Of a stretch of 64,000 nucleotides of DNA, positions 21,232-35,020 are shown in pieces (position 1 is the stretch's first letter; every line of letters starts with the position of its first letter). Below the pieces are notes generated by a model. It was not told where the DNA came from, did not search any database, and saw only the letters and a program-made list of their open reading frames with translations. The position numbers were made by a program, and so were the translations under genes. Origin of the DNA: Paralvinella palmiformis (taxonomy: Eukaryota > Annelida > Polychaeta > Terebellida > Alvinellidae). The DNA is taken from NCBI GenBank assembly GCA_025642065.1, contig JAODUP010000480.1, positions 142,001-206,000 on the forward strand, written 5' to 3'.

Positions 21232-22225
21232 ACTCAAACTGAGAAATTATTAAATTCAACATAACATTAGACCACACATAAACATAGCAATTAATTATAC
21301 AACTCGGTACAAGAACCAAATTTAAACCGTACTGGACCAACAAGCAACAGATCCACTCACAGGATTAACTGAAATATTCAGTATAGATACATAGAAGTAT
21401 CAAACTATCCGAGAACAAATCTTTTTGGAAGCAACATTTTGTGGCATAATTAAAAAAAGTCACAATTCATCCTCACATAACTAACAGCCATCAGTAAAGT
21501 ATTGTAAGGTGGGAAATATATATCATCATCATCAAAGGTTGCATTGAAGTCCCCACATCTAACTGGTAAATCTCTGAAGGAATACTGGCCAGCATCTCAG
21601 GTTAACAATTCAAGTCTCTTTACGTACCATAAACTAAGTTATACTGAATGTCAGTGATAACACATATTAGATTATTACGTCGATCTGATTTTAAACGTAA
21701 TAATCATTACATCAGTGAACGGGTGTCAACTATGTGGAGAGAAATCAATTAACAGTGTAACCAATCCCACCATACACATACATGTTAGTTTCTTATGTTC
21801 ACTTCACTGTGTGTGTCTGTGTGTGCTTGTGTTAAAGTGAACATAAGAAAATAACGTACAAATAAAACTATTATTTATGTGCTTCCAAATACATCCCATA
21901 ACATTAAAAAAAAAACCATTCTCAGATGATATTGTCATTTTGAGCAAAAGATTAACAATGCTATAGATTTACTTACATGAATTTTATTTCAGTTATAGAA
22001 TTACTTGATTCATACTAGTATAATCTGTCTGTTATTATCATAAATGAAATGGCCATGAAAGCTTCAGTAAGCTTGATATATGATACTTTCAATATCAAGA
22101 TGTCATACATTCAGTCATTGTACTGAAACACAAATGATCCACATCTAACAGGTTCACTAACACAATATCACCTAATCACTGACTATATATATATATATGT
22201 TTATCACATTAATACTCACCAACCT

Positions 22226-22264
<39 letters not shown>

Positions 22265-24817
22265 CATTAATTAAAGGTTCTACACAATTTCAAACTACAT
22301 GATAACTTTACAATCCAACTATCTACAGATCTTTTGTAGTGTAACTACACTATTAATAATTAATAAATACATCAGCCAAATAATAGAATTTCTAAGCAAA
22401 ACTATCTTCAAGCGATGTCTCTGTTTGACAGATACTGGTGTGGCAGCAATATCTATGTAACATTATATCAGAATTATTGGTAGGAGGGTAAAGAATCTGA
22501 GTCTTTTAATGTACACAGGAAACAAGGCGTATATTTATATTTTGTCAAAATATTAGAAGTTATTTTTCTAAATCCAGCATCACTCTACATCTAGAAAATA
22601 AAATATCTCTGTCATAATTTCCTGACTCACAATGAGAGTCATATAAATCTTTGAAACTATAAATGAGATCCTTCTTCTTGGACCTTTGTCTACCAAACTG
22701 CTAATGGTCTCTACTTAAATGCAATTGAATATGCTCAGTATCAAGTGATAAATAGAGTTTCTGGCACACAGTAATCTACCAATTCAACTATTGCATCTTC
22801 ATGCTGAAACAGTTTACAACGACAACACATCGATCAAACTGCCTAAAAATTAAAGCAATTACCTATTTGTATAATTAATGCTATTTTCATCATACCCAAA
22901 CTAATAATTATCAGAAATACTTGGACAAATGAAAAAACAATTCTGTCATTTTGTAGTCCAATCATGTGATATGGTCAAACAGAAATTGTTTTGTGGTCAT
23001 TTTTGACTTAAAGACACTCACTGTCAAAGATGATATGGTCAGTTCAACCCTACTGAGTGGTCACCTCATACTGATATGATAAAATGTACTTGTGAATAAA
23101 ACATCAAATTTATGCAAAACAAACAGCAAATGATCAACATTACTGAACAATCCCTGCTAACCAAGACCAATAACATCCGGTCATAATAGTTAGATAAAAG
23201 ATTTTAGAAAACAATATTCAAGTGACAACAATAGTACTAAATATATGACCTACTCACACAAATATAATGAATATGTTTGCAAATAATTCAAAGATGGTAC
23301 CAAAATATATAGCACACATTTGTTTCTTTAATAAATGCAAGATTCAAGACACCAGCTTCATACAAACATTGGAAATACTGACGTAACAATTAATTAACAA
23401 TAAAAAGTGTATAATATACTAATAACCATATCAAGCTAGAGGATCACCTCTCTTTATGGAACACTTCATCGTGACATACAGATCTGATTATGTTCAACTA
23501 TAATCAAACAATGTTTTAATGGTAACTAACAGGCTGCTTTGCTACAGGCAGTATTAGACTGGGTTTGCATTAACCTGTTACAGACTGGATCACCTTTATT
23601 TACAATTTGAGTAATTCAGCCATTTAAAATCACAGTTACTTTCCAAAGGTAATCTTTCTTTGAGTCTCTGCACTGAAGTAAACACGACATAACAAATGAC
23701 ACATAACTATACAAGTATATTGTGACTGAATGGTAATTGAACTTGTATAGTCATTACAATAACTACTTAGAAATACAGTCACAACACGTACATATTACAG
23801 TAACACCATAACTTTAATAAACTACATTGTACTGACAATTAAGTGAGCACACAAAAAATGTAGCCACACTCACAATATTACAAATTTATTTTAACAATTA
23901 GTAAGGTTCTCATCAATATTTGGTTATTTATTATCAATACATTACATAACTTTTATAAGGGGAATCATGTAATAGTATCTGGATTATACTTAGATTATAC
24001 TCATATTAACAAGTAACTATTATTACCTTACATAACTTTCATAAAGAAGATATAATAATATCTACACAATACTCAGGTATTCACGAGTACAATGTGATGG
24101 TCATAAAATATTGCACATATTCACAATATTATTACAACAAATCAAAATCTGATCAATAATATATTAAATATTATGTTATATTTTCAGGCCAAACTGATAA
24201 TGTTAACCATTCAATGGAAATTTCTTTAAATGTGATTGAAGTCTGTTGACAAAACAAGGGAAAAATTATGTTATAGTTCGCCTTAAAAACATCATCTAAT
24301 CGTGTTGCTGTATATACAAAGACTGGCATCTAATATGACTAGACACTTTTATGTAACATCATACGTCTTGAACGTTTTTCACTCTAGGCAGTTTGGCATT
24401 AATTCCCTGACTAATACTTGTAAACATAAACCTTCTCCGCTTCTCTACAAATATGCACCAAGCAGCTGATTGATAGTTGATTTTCTCTCTCTCTTTCACA
24501 CACACGCACACATTTTCGCCAAAACCAGGTATTCGCCTATATTTGAGCTCAATGATACCTTTAAGTCTGTAGGAAGAATTATGCGCAGGTCAGATTCAAC
24601 AAAACCATGCATGAAGCATATCAGGGACGGCAACAATAATAAATAGCCATATCTATAAGATAACAATATTATTAGTTAACAGAGATAATATAATCAATCT
24701 ATAAAATGTGCTATGGGTAAAATCATTAACAGCTGAAACAAAGATGATATATATAAGATTGAAAAAAAAATCCAGGGCAAGGAAACAAGACCTACTAAAC
24801 CTGGAAACAAACAGTGC

Positions 24818-24823
24818 TTTATT
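24818..24823 (-). terminator. candidate polyadenylation signal for the oxidoreductase
   Basis: TTTATT on the plus strand gives AATAAA on the minus strand, ten bases after the stop codon. This implies a very short 3' UTR if used. The AT-rich DNA further down offers other candidates. Confidence 0.35.
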
Positions 24824-24832
24824 TTTATTAGT

Positions 24833-25906
24833 TTACTTAGTTAGTCTGGCAGGACTGAATGGTGAGATATCACAAACTGAACATTCACCATTCACAATCA
24901 GCTGTGCAATGGCTTCACCAGTTGCTGGGGCATTCAGTATTCCCCAGCAGCTATGTCCAGTTGCCAAATAAAGACCACCTGTTCCTGGAAGAGAACCTAT
25001 CACTGGTAAACTCGCTGGCGGAATCGGCAAGTAGCAGCCTCTTTCAGTCACTACAGTGGCATCTCTCAGAGAAGAGGACATGTTGGCAATCATCTGTTTC
25101 AAAATCGTACATGACTCTGGATTGTAGCTGACCTCTTCCGGGTTACTGGGAAGTTCTTCCTCATCACTCATACCGCAAAGGTATACAGTACCATCAGGCC
25201 TCGGATACACTTCAGGAGAGTGTCTAGATCCTGTTTTGCCAGTGAACTCAACAAAACAGGCGTGTGCCGAAATAGTATGGCTTGGCTTAAGAATGACGTT
25301 ATGTGCTCGGTGTCCAGTAACCGGTGGAAGATTAAACCACTTCATGGCTTCGCCTGACCATGGTCCCATGGCTATGATGATAACATCAGCTGTAACCACA
25401 CCAGTGCTTGTTTTGACGCCAGTAACCTTTGAACCTGTTGTTTCTATCCCCTGAACGTTTGCTATCTTCAACTCCGTGTTGACAAGGTCTTTGGCTATGT
25501 TAAAAAATGCATGCGTTAACTTGTCTGGATAAACCTGAGCAGTAGTGGTCTTATCACCGAGTGTTGATGTCTCAATGACTGAACCATTCAGCCAGATGGG
25601 CAAGTTCTTGCATTTTGTCTCGTTACCCTCTTTAACAGTGACACCAATTGCATCCATGACACGATAGCCACAGTGCTGGAATCTTTCATCCTTTGCAAAT
25701 GTCATGTGCATGTCAAAGCTCTTCCTGGCTAAAGGACCAACTTCAAAATGGTCGCACCAGTCTCTAGCTAGGAAGCCCCCAGCCTTTCCTGAGGCTGCAC
25801 AGGCTAGTGCACACCTCTCAATAATAGTGGATTTTACACCTTTCAGAGCCAAATGGTACGCTATAGAGGCGCCTATAATGCCTCCTCCACATATAACAAC
25901 CTTCAT
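24833..25906 (-). CDS. FAD-dependent oxidoreductase, DAO/TDA3-like
   Basis: This intact intronless frame encodes 357 aa from the ATG at 25906. The Rossmann motif lies at once after the start: MKVVICGGGIIGASIAYHLA, with GxGxxG at residues 7-12, followed by IIER at the expected ribose-binding position. The C-terminal part has LPVIGSLPGTGGLYLATGHS and WGILNAPATGEAIAQLI, the late FAD-contacting segment of the DAO fold. The family covers D-amino-acid, glycine and sarcosine oxidases and the fungal TDA3/C1F5.03c group, which this resembles most; the substrate is unknown. An in-frame upstream ATG at 25963 would add a hydrophobic 19-residue leader, but its context is poor while the chosen ATG has a purine at -3. 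An AATAAA on the minus strand (24818-24823) lies ten bases past the stop. Confidence 0.9.
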   Translation of the reverse strand: MKVVICGGGIIGASIAYHLALKGVKSTIIERCALACAASGKAGGFLARDWCDHFEVGPLARKSFDMHMTFAKDERFQHCGYRVMDAIGVTVKEGNETKCKNLPIWLNGSVIETSTLGDKTTTAQVYPDKLTHAFFNIAKDLVNTELKIANVQGIETTGSKVTGVKTSTGVVTADVIIIAMGPWSGEAMKWFNLPPVTGHRAHNVILKPSHTISAHACFVEFTGKTGSRHSPEVYPRPDGTVYLCGMSDEEELPSNPEEVSYNPESCTILKQMIANMSSSLRDATVVTERGCYLPIPPASLPVIGSLPGTGGLYLATGHSCWGILNAPATGEAIAQLIVNGECSVCDISPFSPARLTK

Positions 25907-27011
25907 TTCTTGTTGATTAATATGAACACTCACTGACAGCAATGTTATAATAATAATATACAAGCTATTGTTAATGTAAACAAACTCTGAATCTCAATCT
26001 GTGTCAGTGTGTGTGATAACGTTAAGTATTATTATATTATAACAGACGTTTTTCCCTGTATTGACTCATTGTCATCCTTCTGTTACGATTCCAACCGGTA
26101 TATATTCACCAAAGAATCACGTTCTCTCTTCAAGGTTAACAGAACATCAAGATTAATAGGTTTGCCGTCAATTAATCTAATCACATATATTATACGTCCC
26201 TTCCTACCACATCCGGAAAACATCGCATAAGTAATGAGCTCAGAGCCAGTGTCGACGCGAGAATATTTACACCGTTTTAAATAATGCGACTTGTCTTTTT
26301 TTCATAATGTTTTTTATGTAGAAAAGGTATGAAATTTTTTGTTTCTGTAGCGTAAAACTGATATCAGTCATGAGACTTGGAATGCACGTTCGCTCTAAGA
26401 AATATTGAATATTAAAATATCAGAACCATTAAATGTCATATATAGGCAGTGAATAGCCGTATATTCCTTACCAAAATTTACATTATAATTCTAACAGGTC
26501 TTGTGGATTAGTCATATAATTTAATGTCAAAATGGGTATGGGGTACACGTCTTGACAGTGATATGCAGTTCACGCCATCATTACAACCTGAATATCCCTG
26601 ATATTCATACTAACAACAGGAATGCAGATATGCGTTATTATAATAGACAAAATTTAAATATATCTGCTTGGGCAGGTTAATTACTTGTCCTGTTAAACCT
26701 AATTAACATAATTTGTAATCACCATATACCTCGTCATTATTATTACCATATCACATTGTTATAATTAATTAGTACCATCCCAACCATACACCAACTACAT
26801 TGCCGTTTGCAGGATGTATAGATACTATAACCAGTTCCCGAGACCCCGCGCGGGTGTTGGATATCACAGGTTCGGTTAATTCTGCTAAATATATTTCGGA
26901 TCATTAACACATAGGCACGCCGGGCAGTTGCCCAGAGGACCCACGAGCACTGGGGCCCATGCTAATCTATGTACATGTTGTGACTTCCTGTCAATAAATA
27001 ACTATATTATG

Positions 27012-27070
<59 letters not shown>
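27012..27070. repeat. (CT)n(TA)n microsatellite
   Basis: About 11 CT units run directly into about 18 TA units. Confidence 0.95.
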
Positions 27071-27071
<1 letters not shown>

Positions 27072-27294
27072 TAAAATATAAATATGTGCTACTATATTAC
27101 AAGTGGGCATTCAAATTCGCATCTGATGAAATATGACGGTCACCTTTGCAACCTCACCTGGATGTATGTGTCTGGATCTCGACGATTTACATTTTTATTC
27201 CTGTGGGTCGTTGTGTAGATAGGAGCCCCATTGCACTGCTTTGCCCGGGGGGGGGGGGTATAAATCTGTTAATTAAGATAGCTCTGAATTCATT

Positions 27295-27415
27295 AACATC
27301 TCATAGATATTCAGCCTGACTTCGTTAAGTGGTGCTGCCGTCTTTTTGATTGGCCTAACGCGAGACAAACACCTCTGAGTGCGAGAAGCCCTGTCAGTAA
27401 CGACCCTATATACAG
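27295..27415 (+). repeat. diverged fragment of SINE family B
   Basis: The segments TTAAGTGGTGCTGCCGTCT and CCCTGTCAGTAACGACCCT match, with changes, the body of the family B SINEs at 57.7 and 58.1 kb (GTTAAATGGCGCTGCCGTCT and CTCTGGCAGTGACCACCCT) in the same order. The tRNA head is missing. Confidence 0.55.
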
Positions 27416-27521
27416 AACCTTCCGTACAATATATGTTAAGTGTGATGGTGAAAGGGAGAAAGTTCGAAACTGTAAAATAAATAATTCCCTATATTATGTA
27501 CATCGACACATATACAGGCAT

Positions 27522-27603
27522 ACACACGCACGCACGCACACACACACACACACAAGAGAGAGAGAGAGAGAGAAAAGGAGATACCCACAGGCTGATAAGT
27601 ATA

Positions 27604-27642
<39 letters not shown>
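27522..27642. repeat. (CA)n(GA)n ... (TA)n microsatellite
   Basis: CA and GA runs (27524-27572) are followed after 34 bp by about 18 TA units. Confidence 0.95.
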
Positions 27643-27644
<2 letters not shown>

Positions 27645-28017
27645 TATTAATCTTTGGCAGAACTTTACATCAGCTATGCTAACCAATATAATGAATCTAA
27701 TTAAAGTGTCCAAATATTAGACGTATTCCAAAGAAGCCATTTTACGAGAATAGAACTGAAATTTAGGGCGCATATTATCCAGGTAACAGAATATGTCGGA
27801 AGATATATAAAGTTATCCAGTTTTATGAAATGTCGTCGCAGAAAAGATGCAAATACTTGAGTATCCATGGATCACATAAATGTCAAAGAACCATCACAGC
27901 TGTATACTACAATGGAATTTATTTACACAAATTCCTTTTACACTCTACCCATATAACTAGCCTCGAGTGTTGACGTAAACAAAACAGTTTCAGGTAGAGT
28001 ATAATCCAGGACACAGG

Positions 28018-28077
28018 TGATTGAGTGATTGAGTGATTGATTGAATGATTGAAAGAGTGAGTGATTAAGTGATTAAG

Positions 28078-28116
<39 letters not shown>

Positions 28117-28397
28117 GTGAGTGAGTGAGTGAGTGAGTGAGTGAGTGAGTGAGTGAGTGAGTGAGTGAGTGAGTGAGTGAGTGAGTGAGTGAGTGAGTGA
28201 GTGAGTGAGTGAGTGGTGGTGAGTGAGTGGTGAGTGGTGGTGAGTGGTGAGTGGTGGGGGTGGTGGTGGTGGAGGGTGGTGGTGGTGAGTGGTGGTGGTG
28301 GTGGTGAGTGAGTGAGTGAGTGAGTGAGTGAGTGAGTGAGTGAGTGAGTGAGTGAGTGAGTGAGTGAGTGAGTGAGTGAGTGAGTGAGTGAGTGAGT
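28018..28397. repeat. GTGA/GATT tetranucleotide minisatellite with GGT core
   Basis: The tract begins with GATT/GAGT units and has about eight perfect GATT units (28079-28115). About 25 GAGT units follow, then a GGT-rich core (28213-28304), then about 23 more GAGT units. The symmetric tract-core-tract layout gives open frames on the opposite strand (Thr-His-Ser-Leu repeats) that are not genes. Confidence 0.95.
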
Positions 28398-29062
28398 TCG
28401 GTGCCTGTATTATTAGAGATGGGAAGTATGACCAAGCGGAACCATCTGACAAACACAAGTACGAGTATTTATCGACTGGTGTGTGAATGTTGTCATTAAC
28501 ATTGTATATTAGTTATTTGTATATGCATCTCGATATAGCAGCATATTTGTGTTGTATATCAATTAAATTGTGATAGTCTTGTAGTTGAAATTCGACAAAA
28601 AATTCTGATTAAGTTACCATTATACTAATGAATCTCAATTACATGTATAATGTCAACAAGATACGTTGTAAATATTGATATACGGCCGGGTTTGTAAATA
28701 TGTGAAGCCCAAAATTGTAAATTTATATACAGTTGATTTTGTTATTCCAGATATATTTTGATTATACTTAATTCGTATCAGAAATATTTATCAAGTGTAT
28801 AGACTATTAATATACTTATATTACAAGTACGAATAACTTTCGTACCGGACATAATATCTCAATTAGAAAAGTGCTCTTTTCCAATTGGATAATGTTTTAG
28901 ACAATCCGAGAAATGATAAGCCTGATTCTGAGAAGCCACACCTTAACCGATACCAATACCAACACGATACCAATAGATAATAGAGATCATATGATCCTGT
29001 ACATGTGGCGTTACCAATTTATTGGAACCAAATTAATCCAGAACTTTGGTTCCTTATATATT

Positions 29063-29171
<109 letters not shown>

Positions 29172-30140
29172 TAGGCACACTGACCATGGCACCCCACACG
29201 AGTATTTAACCAATTAAACTAGTGTGGATACCACGGGCTCCGCCCACAACACTGTGACATCACCTGTAACCTATATAGAGATATTGCTAATTCTGCAAAG
29301 TGATAAGAAGTAAGGTATTTCAAATAAACCCCAAAACCTATAAAGCCACACAATTGTTCTGTCTATTAATAGGATTCGTTCAAAAATATAAACAAACTGC
29401 CGTTTACATTTATCATTGTCTAGTTCATACTTTGGGTTTCAGTAGTATTCTAACATGTTCCAGTTCAGGAATTACTTAATAGTCAAAGAGGTATTTTATT
29501 TTTTTGAGTCGAGTCAAACATATGACAGATATTGGAGTCAAATCTTCCAAACCCTGTGCGCCCATCAAAGTGAGATACGCACGTTTAGGTACGAATATAC
29601 ACTTATGTATTATTTGGCCATGTATATTATTTTTATGAAGATCAAGGATCAAGCTGTTCAGGAAAAAATGTGTTAAACTTGTACATATATAGTTATGTCG
29701 GCCAAAAAGGTAACTTAATTAGCTAGTCATTTATCTCAAAAATATAATTATCCATATATAGTGTTACACAACACTTACGTGATTAAAGACATCTGAATAG
29801 ACACGTTTCTTATCCTGAATTAAGACAATTAAATTTGGGCACTTTAGAGCCCCGGTGGGTCAAGTCATATGGGCGTCCCCATCAATCAACTACTGTGTAT
29901 GCATACATAACATGCTAATTGTTTCTTTGTGCAGAAATTGGCGTCAATTAAGTGCCAATACATTCAGCCACTGTATCTATACTTTAAAACAACGAAAAGC
30001 TCGTATTCCAAACCCCTGCAACAATTACATGATCTTAATACATTGTAAATAACACGTACTTACAGGTTGTTTACTAAACTAAATCTGTATCTTATTAAAA
30101 TGTGTCGGAATGATAAGACCTAACAAATTGGAGTATTTAA

Positions 30141-30444
<304 letters not shown>

Positions 30445-31959
30445 GGAGTGAAAAAGAGAGAGGTCTACGTAACTGACGTAATATAGTATCTATGTTTTAG
30501 CCTTCAAGAATCGAAAATATACATGGTGTATATATAAATCTGTAATGTAAACCAGTTTTTCAGTAAATTTAATGATGCCATTTTTATACAATTTCTAGAG
30601 GTATGCAAAATTTGCAGCTCACACGCATGTGTTTGTGCAGGCGCTAATGTATGTACTAAAATTACCCCCACAGGGACGTTATTCTAGAATGTGATAGTGT
30701 TTAGTAAGACGCCGTAACACCCACCGGAAGTTGGTTGTGTTAACGGAAGTAGGTGTTGGTTCATGATAAAATATGCAACCTTTCTAAGCTTCTAAGAATC
30801 GGATATATTTTGCAGGTTATTTGATTAGTATATTACGTTTTTTGTTTGCAAATAATGACAATTGTTCAGTTCAGAATGCATTATATTTTGCAATAATGAG
30901 GAACCTTGTCTAGACGAATTTTATGGAAATCCGAGTATCTCGTTTTCAGTGTTAATTCGTGTTTGACTGTTTCACTGTTCAGTCTTGTTCGTCTAGCGTT
31001 TGGGTAGACTACTAGTTTAGATTCTATAGATCTAGATGACAATAGATCTCGCACAGTTCAATTCCTCTGACTACTAATTTCACCCTGGTTAAGTCGTTGT
31101 TGAATGCACTGAGCATATTTCACTGAACACGTTTATTTTGTATAGATTAACAAATCAATGACATATCTAGAATACATAAAGTAATGCCGTACAACACACA
31201 CGACTCTTGTCTTGCCCTGAAAAGCAAAAATTGTTTCGTTTAACACTCTGTTAAAGTATAAAACAATTTCAATTACTCCCCGATTGTTCAGCGTGAGACA
31301 TTTCTTATGCCGTAGTTGTAAGAAGGCGGTTTCATTTGAACCATCATGCAGTCTGTTATTACTTCTATTTTATGTGTTTTGAGCCAAAACATATTCACTA
31401 AGGTACGATTTATTCAAATGCTGCCATTCTGAGTGTAATCTCAAACGCTTTTTGATTCATTGAAGGTGTCCGAATACTGCAATGTGATTTAAGCGTACCT
31501 TTCAGTTTTCGGACACCACACTAAATTGAAATATCAGCTTCACAATAAATACAATAGAGTTTTATAAGATGAAACTAATTAAAGAAATAATGAATAACAC
31601 AATATATTGAATGCATAGACACAATATATTATTTGATAATTATCAAATTCACTATATTATATTCAGAAGGCCAATAACTATCATCAGAAAGGTGAACAAT
31701 TACCAAATTGTGATTAGTGTCATTCTAGTCGTGGGGACTTAATGTCATTGTATTTTATTTAAATAGTATATATAATATTGTTTTCTCAAATTTGCAATTT
31801 AACAAAAAAAAAATACTGAAGTGCTGGCAACCTCAAATGAGAGAAACACATATTGACTGTAATTTCTAGCTTCCCCATGGAGATTATTTCTAAATATATT
31901 TAGAATAGATGGCATGTTTGGTGGAGAAAACCTTGCCAGTTGCCTGGCTGTATGAAAAA

Positions 31960-32075
31960 CTGCTCCTACTATAGTGCCATGGCCGAGGCATGAACCTGCG
32001 ACCTCCTGCACAGAATGACCATAGCCATAGGTAAATAGACTCACGCTCTACCCATGAGGCCAAAGAAGTCTTGTC
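31960..32075 (-). repeat. tRNA-like SINE relic, third family
   Basis: On the minus strand an A-box-like TGGCCTCATGGGTAGAGCG precedes a B-box-like GGTCGCAGGTTCATGCC, with typical spacing. The body does not match families A or B. Confidence 0.45.
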
Positions 32076-33141
32076 AATTCTCTACATATACTAGATCTAT
32101 CATTATATGATCTTATGCTATTTAATTAATCTAGATATTTATCACTCTTGTCATAGAGTGACAAATATCTTAGAGTCAATGGTTTATCAGTGTCAGCCTT
32201 TTCAACAGCAGCTGACCTTATACGCTGTCTATTTTATGGTTGGCTACTTTGGTTTTGTCGAAAAAGGGGCCTAGAATTGACCAAATACTCCCACTTCCTC
32301 AAATGTTTTCATGGGAGAGCCCTTAACCCCCCTTCCAGTGGAGAAGGGCCACTACCCTACGTCCAAGCCCCACCCCCCTCACCACATCCATACCAGCAAT
32401 GGCATGGCAGTGTTTTTACAGGTGAGCTGCTGCCTACTTTTTGTAAGGGATAACATCACAAGGCGAGAGACCAATTTTGCAGCAATATGCAGGGAAATAT
32501 AGGAAAGCATTGGTTTCTAATGTGAATAGAATATTTGTCCAATTCTAACCACATATTAGTAATTATTCCGTGTATTTATTGACTAAATAGCTTAGAAATC
32601 CAAACTATCAACAATTGAACTTGCAAACATTGACATTGTTGCTGATAAATTATTAATGAACAACGTCAGTTATCTGGTTGTGATTGGTTGTTGAGTATGG
32701 CTTGTATGTGTATGCAATGAATCACTAAAATAATATGAGATATGAGTTAGAGGCAGTTAGATATCAAAATAGTTATTGGTAATAAAATTTAACTGTCAGT
32801 TGAGAATGACACTTTTAAGCTAATATTATATATGTGCTGTATGCAATAAAAAGTGGAAAACCTGTAAATGCACGAGCACAGTTGTCCATATATATACGGC
32901 TGTGTATGCAATTTGCATATGTGGCCAAATGGATCACTCTATGTCATATTAGATGAGAATATTGAAAATACCTTAGGTGAACCATTATTTTGTGTTTGCA
33001 TGTGAAAATGTTTAGTATCATTATTTTGATCTGAAAGAAGCCATCTGCTACACAAAAAGTTCCATTTTCCACCAAAATTGGACAATGTATGCAAAAACCT
33101 CACAGCTGAAAATGGGGACTGGGTCAAACTGATGTATCGAA

Positions 33142-33405
33142 TTATCCTAAAAATGCAAAAAAATTGATTTTTTTCTTGGGGCTTACAGAGCTAATCCCAC
33201 ATCCCCCCTCCACGATTTCATTTCCTGATTTTCCGTGTTTTTCCTCAGAGGCATCTCTTGTGCCTGATATGGGCAGATTCTGAGTTGCTACTATGCTGCT
33301 ACTATAGTAGTCATCTAAAAGTAATAAATCACTTTGGACATAAGAACCAAACAAGTTCCTTAGCATAGAACCAACAGGCTTTAAATCTCTAGTGGACCTC
33401 ACCAT
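33142..33405 (-). pseudogene. coding-like fragment, family not recognised
   Basis: An 87-codon frame reads MVRSTRDLKPVGSMLRNLFG, then SYVQSDLLLLDDYYSSSIVA, TQNLPISGTRDASEEKHGKS and a Lys-rich end. Its composition looks like real protein rather than AT noise. No start, splice or domain evidence fixes it. It may be a transposon piece related to the debris at 34 kb on the other strand. Confidence 0.3.
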
Positions 33406-33994
33406 TGACCTTATAAATTGGTGGGAAAGTTATGTACATATATTTAGGTGATTATGGTGAGGCCAGTATACATGAGAAACATCCTGCAAGCTTGAACTAC
33501 TGTCACACTAGTGCAAAAGACACTATAACTTATTGATTTAGTAAACAAAAACTCCATAATAAACAAAAACCAAATTTGTCAAAATAATACCTTCCGTGTT
33601 GCTGTCGGTGTGGGAATTGCCAATGTTACATATCGTACAACATATATTTATGACCAGAAAGTATGAGCTGAAAAATTTTCAAAATTTTTAATTAATATTT
33701 AATCTTCAAATGGCAAAATGCCACTTTAATATAAAATATTCATTATTTTGATGACAATGACTGTATAAAACAGTATAGTTCGTTCTACAGACTCTTAAAC
33801 TTCCCAGTGAACTGACACAACTCACTATCCTGAATACGGGCCAGTTGTCATTGTCGAGAGGAAAGGAACTAGTATTCCAGCTCTGTGATGTCATGCAGGC
33901 ATGGCTTCTATTGTTCACTAAAACCAGTTTATGAACCCCCCTCAGGATCGCTGGCATGGTTTAGAAGTACACAACTGTACTGATACGGAACGTA
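33406..33994. other. intergenic, nothing recognised
   Basis: AT-rich sequence without coding or repeat signal that I could name. Confidence 0.5.
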
Positions 33995-34620
33995 GATGAC
34001 AGGTTAGCAGGGAACCTAGAAATTCTTGAAGCATTTCATGCCTTCGATCTGACAGCTGTCCCCAGCACAACCGAGTCAAGCGACTTCAAAGAGTATGGTG
34101 AAGCAGAAATTGAGAAGATTGGCTGTCACTTCTACCAAAATTATTAAACTCGCAAGAACTCAAAGATCAGTGGCACAAGAAATGGGAAATGTCACAAACA
34201 CCATGGGCATTTCTTCCCAGAGATCACCAAGTTGGTGGACAAAATACCCTGTGTTCCAAAAACCAATGCCTGGTCAGAAAGGGGGGGGGGAGCAAGTGAA
34301 ATGAAATAATCGCCAAACCTGCAAACCAAATGGCTTGCTGCCAAACCACGCAGAAAACTACCAAAGAAGATGGTTGCTGTACAATTATGAGACCATGCTG
34401 TACAGACCATCGTGACTGACAGTGAGTCATAAATTGATGATGAGACTCGTTTGGAATCGGTGATGGCCAAAAAAACCAGAACCAGTAGCTGAAGGAAGCA
34501 CTGTCTGAAGAACACAAAAGGAGTCAACTGAAAGCGGGTGGAAATTCAACTGGGCTTGGATAACATTAGCTCTGCCTCAGATGATGACAGAGATGAGGAT
34601 GGAGAATAAGTGTCTCTGAT
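33995..34620 (+). pseudogene. C-terminal relic of a hAT-like transposase
   Basis: In one frame the sequence reads LAGNLEILEAFHAFDLTAVP, then STTESSDFKEYGEAEIEKIG and CHFYQNY. After a frame change it reads NSQELKDQWHKKWEMSQTPW and AFLPRDHQVGGQN. An acidic end (SSASDDDRDEDGE, stop near 34610) may be its tail. Stops and shifts show it is dead. The xDFKEYGExEIxxI pattern is typical of C-terminal regions of invertebrate hAT-like transposase proteins; this family link is from memory. Confidence 0.5.
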
Positions 34621-34671
34621 CCATGCCTCAATGTGTCGGATAACTTGTTTTTCACAGCTTGATGGTGGAAA

Positions 34672-34702
<31 letters not shown>

Positions 34703-34976
34703 AATTCAGTGTGTTGTGCTGTTTGTTTGTTCTGCAGTGTTTTGGTCACTAGGATAAAATTAGGGATAATGTTTAATGGCTTGAATAAAGCATGAAGAAT
34801 ACTAATGTTTGAGCTATGCTATTTTATTCCAAAATAGACATAGCGCAAGAATATGAATAAACAAGATCAGACATTACTTCATAATTTGTGTATAATTTTC
34901 CTGGATGAAGTCTTGAGTCAGAAAACATGTTATCATGGTTTATTATGGAGACTTTCTCTCTCTATATATTTATATA

Positions 34977-35020
<44 letters not shown>

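Larger units (their letters stand above)
19560..24832. other. gene-poor AT-rich region
   Basis: It contains two CRE palindromes near 19.8-19.96 kb, a CA tract (20530-20559), a reverse SINE (21.05-21.23 kb) and a TA tract (22229-22261). From about 21.3 to 24.7 kb it is unique AT-rich DNA with unusually few microsatellites for this window. It might include the 3' UTR of the minus-strand oxidoreductase. No coding exon was found. Confidence 0.5.

Noticed and set aside
28018..28397. CRISPR-like regular array
   Set aside because: The unit is four bases without spacers, and the genome is clearly animal.
28073..28458. Long minus-strand open frames rich in Thr-His-Ser-Leu
   Set aside because: They are translations of the GAGT tetranucleotide array, which stays open because its period is four and contains no stop on that strand.
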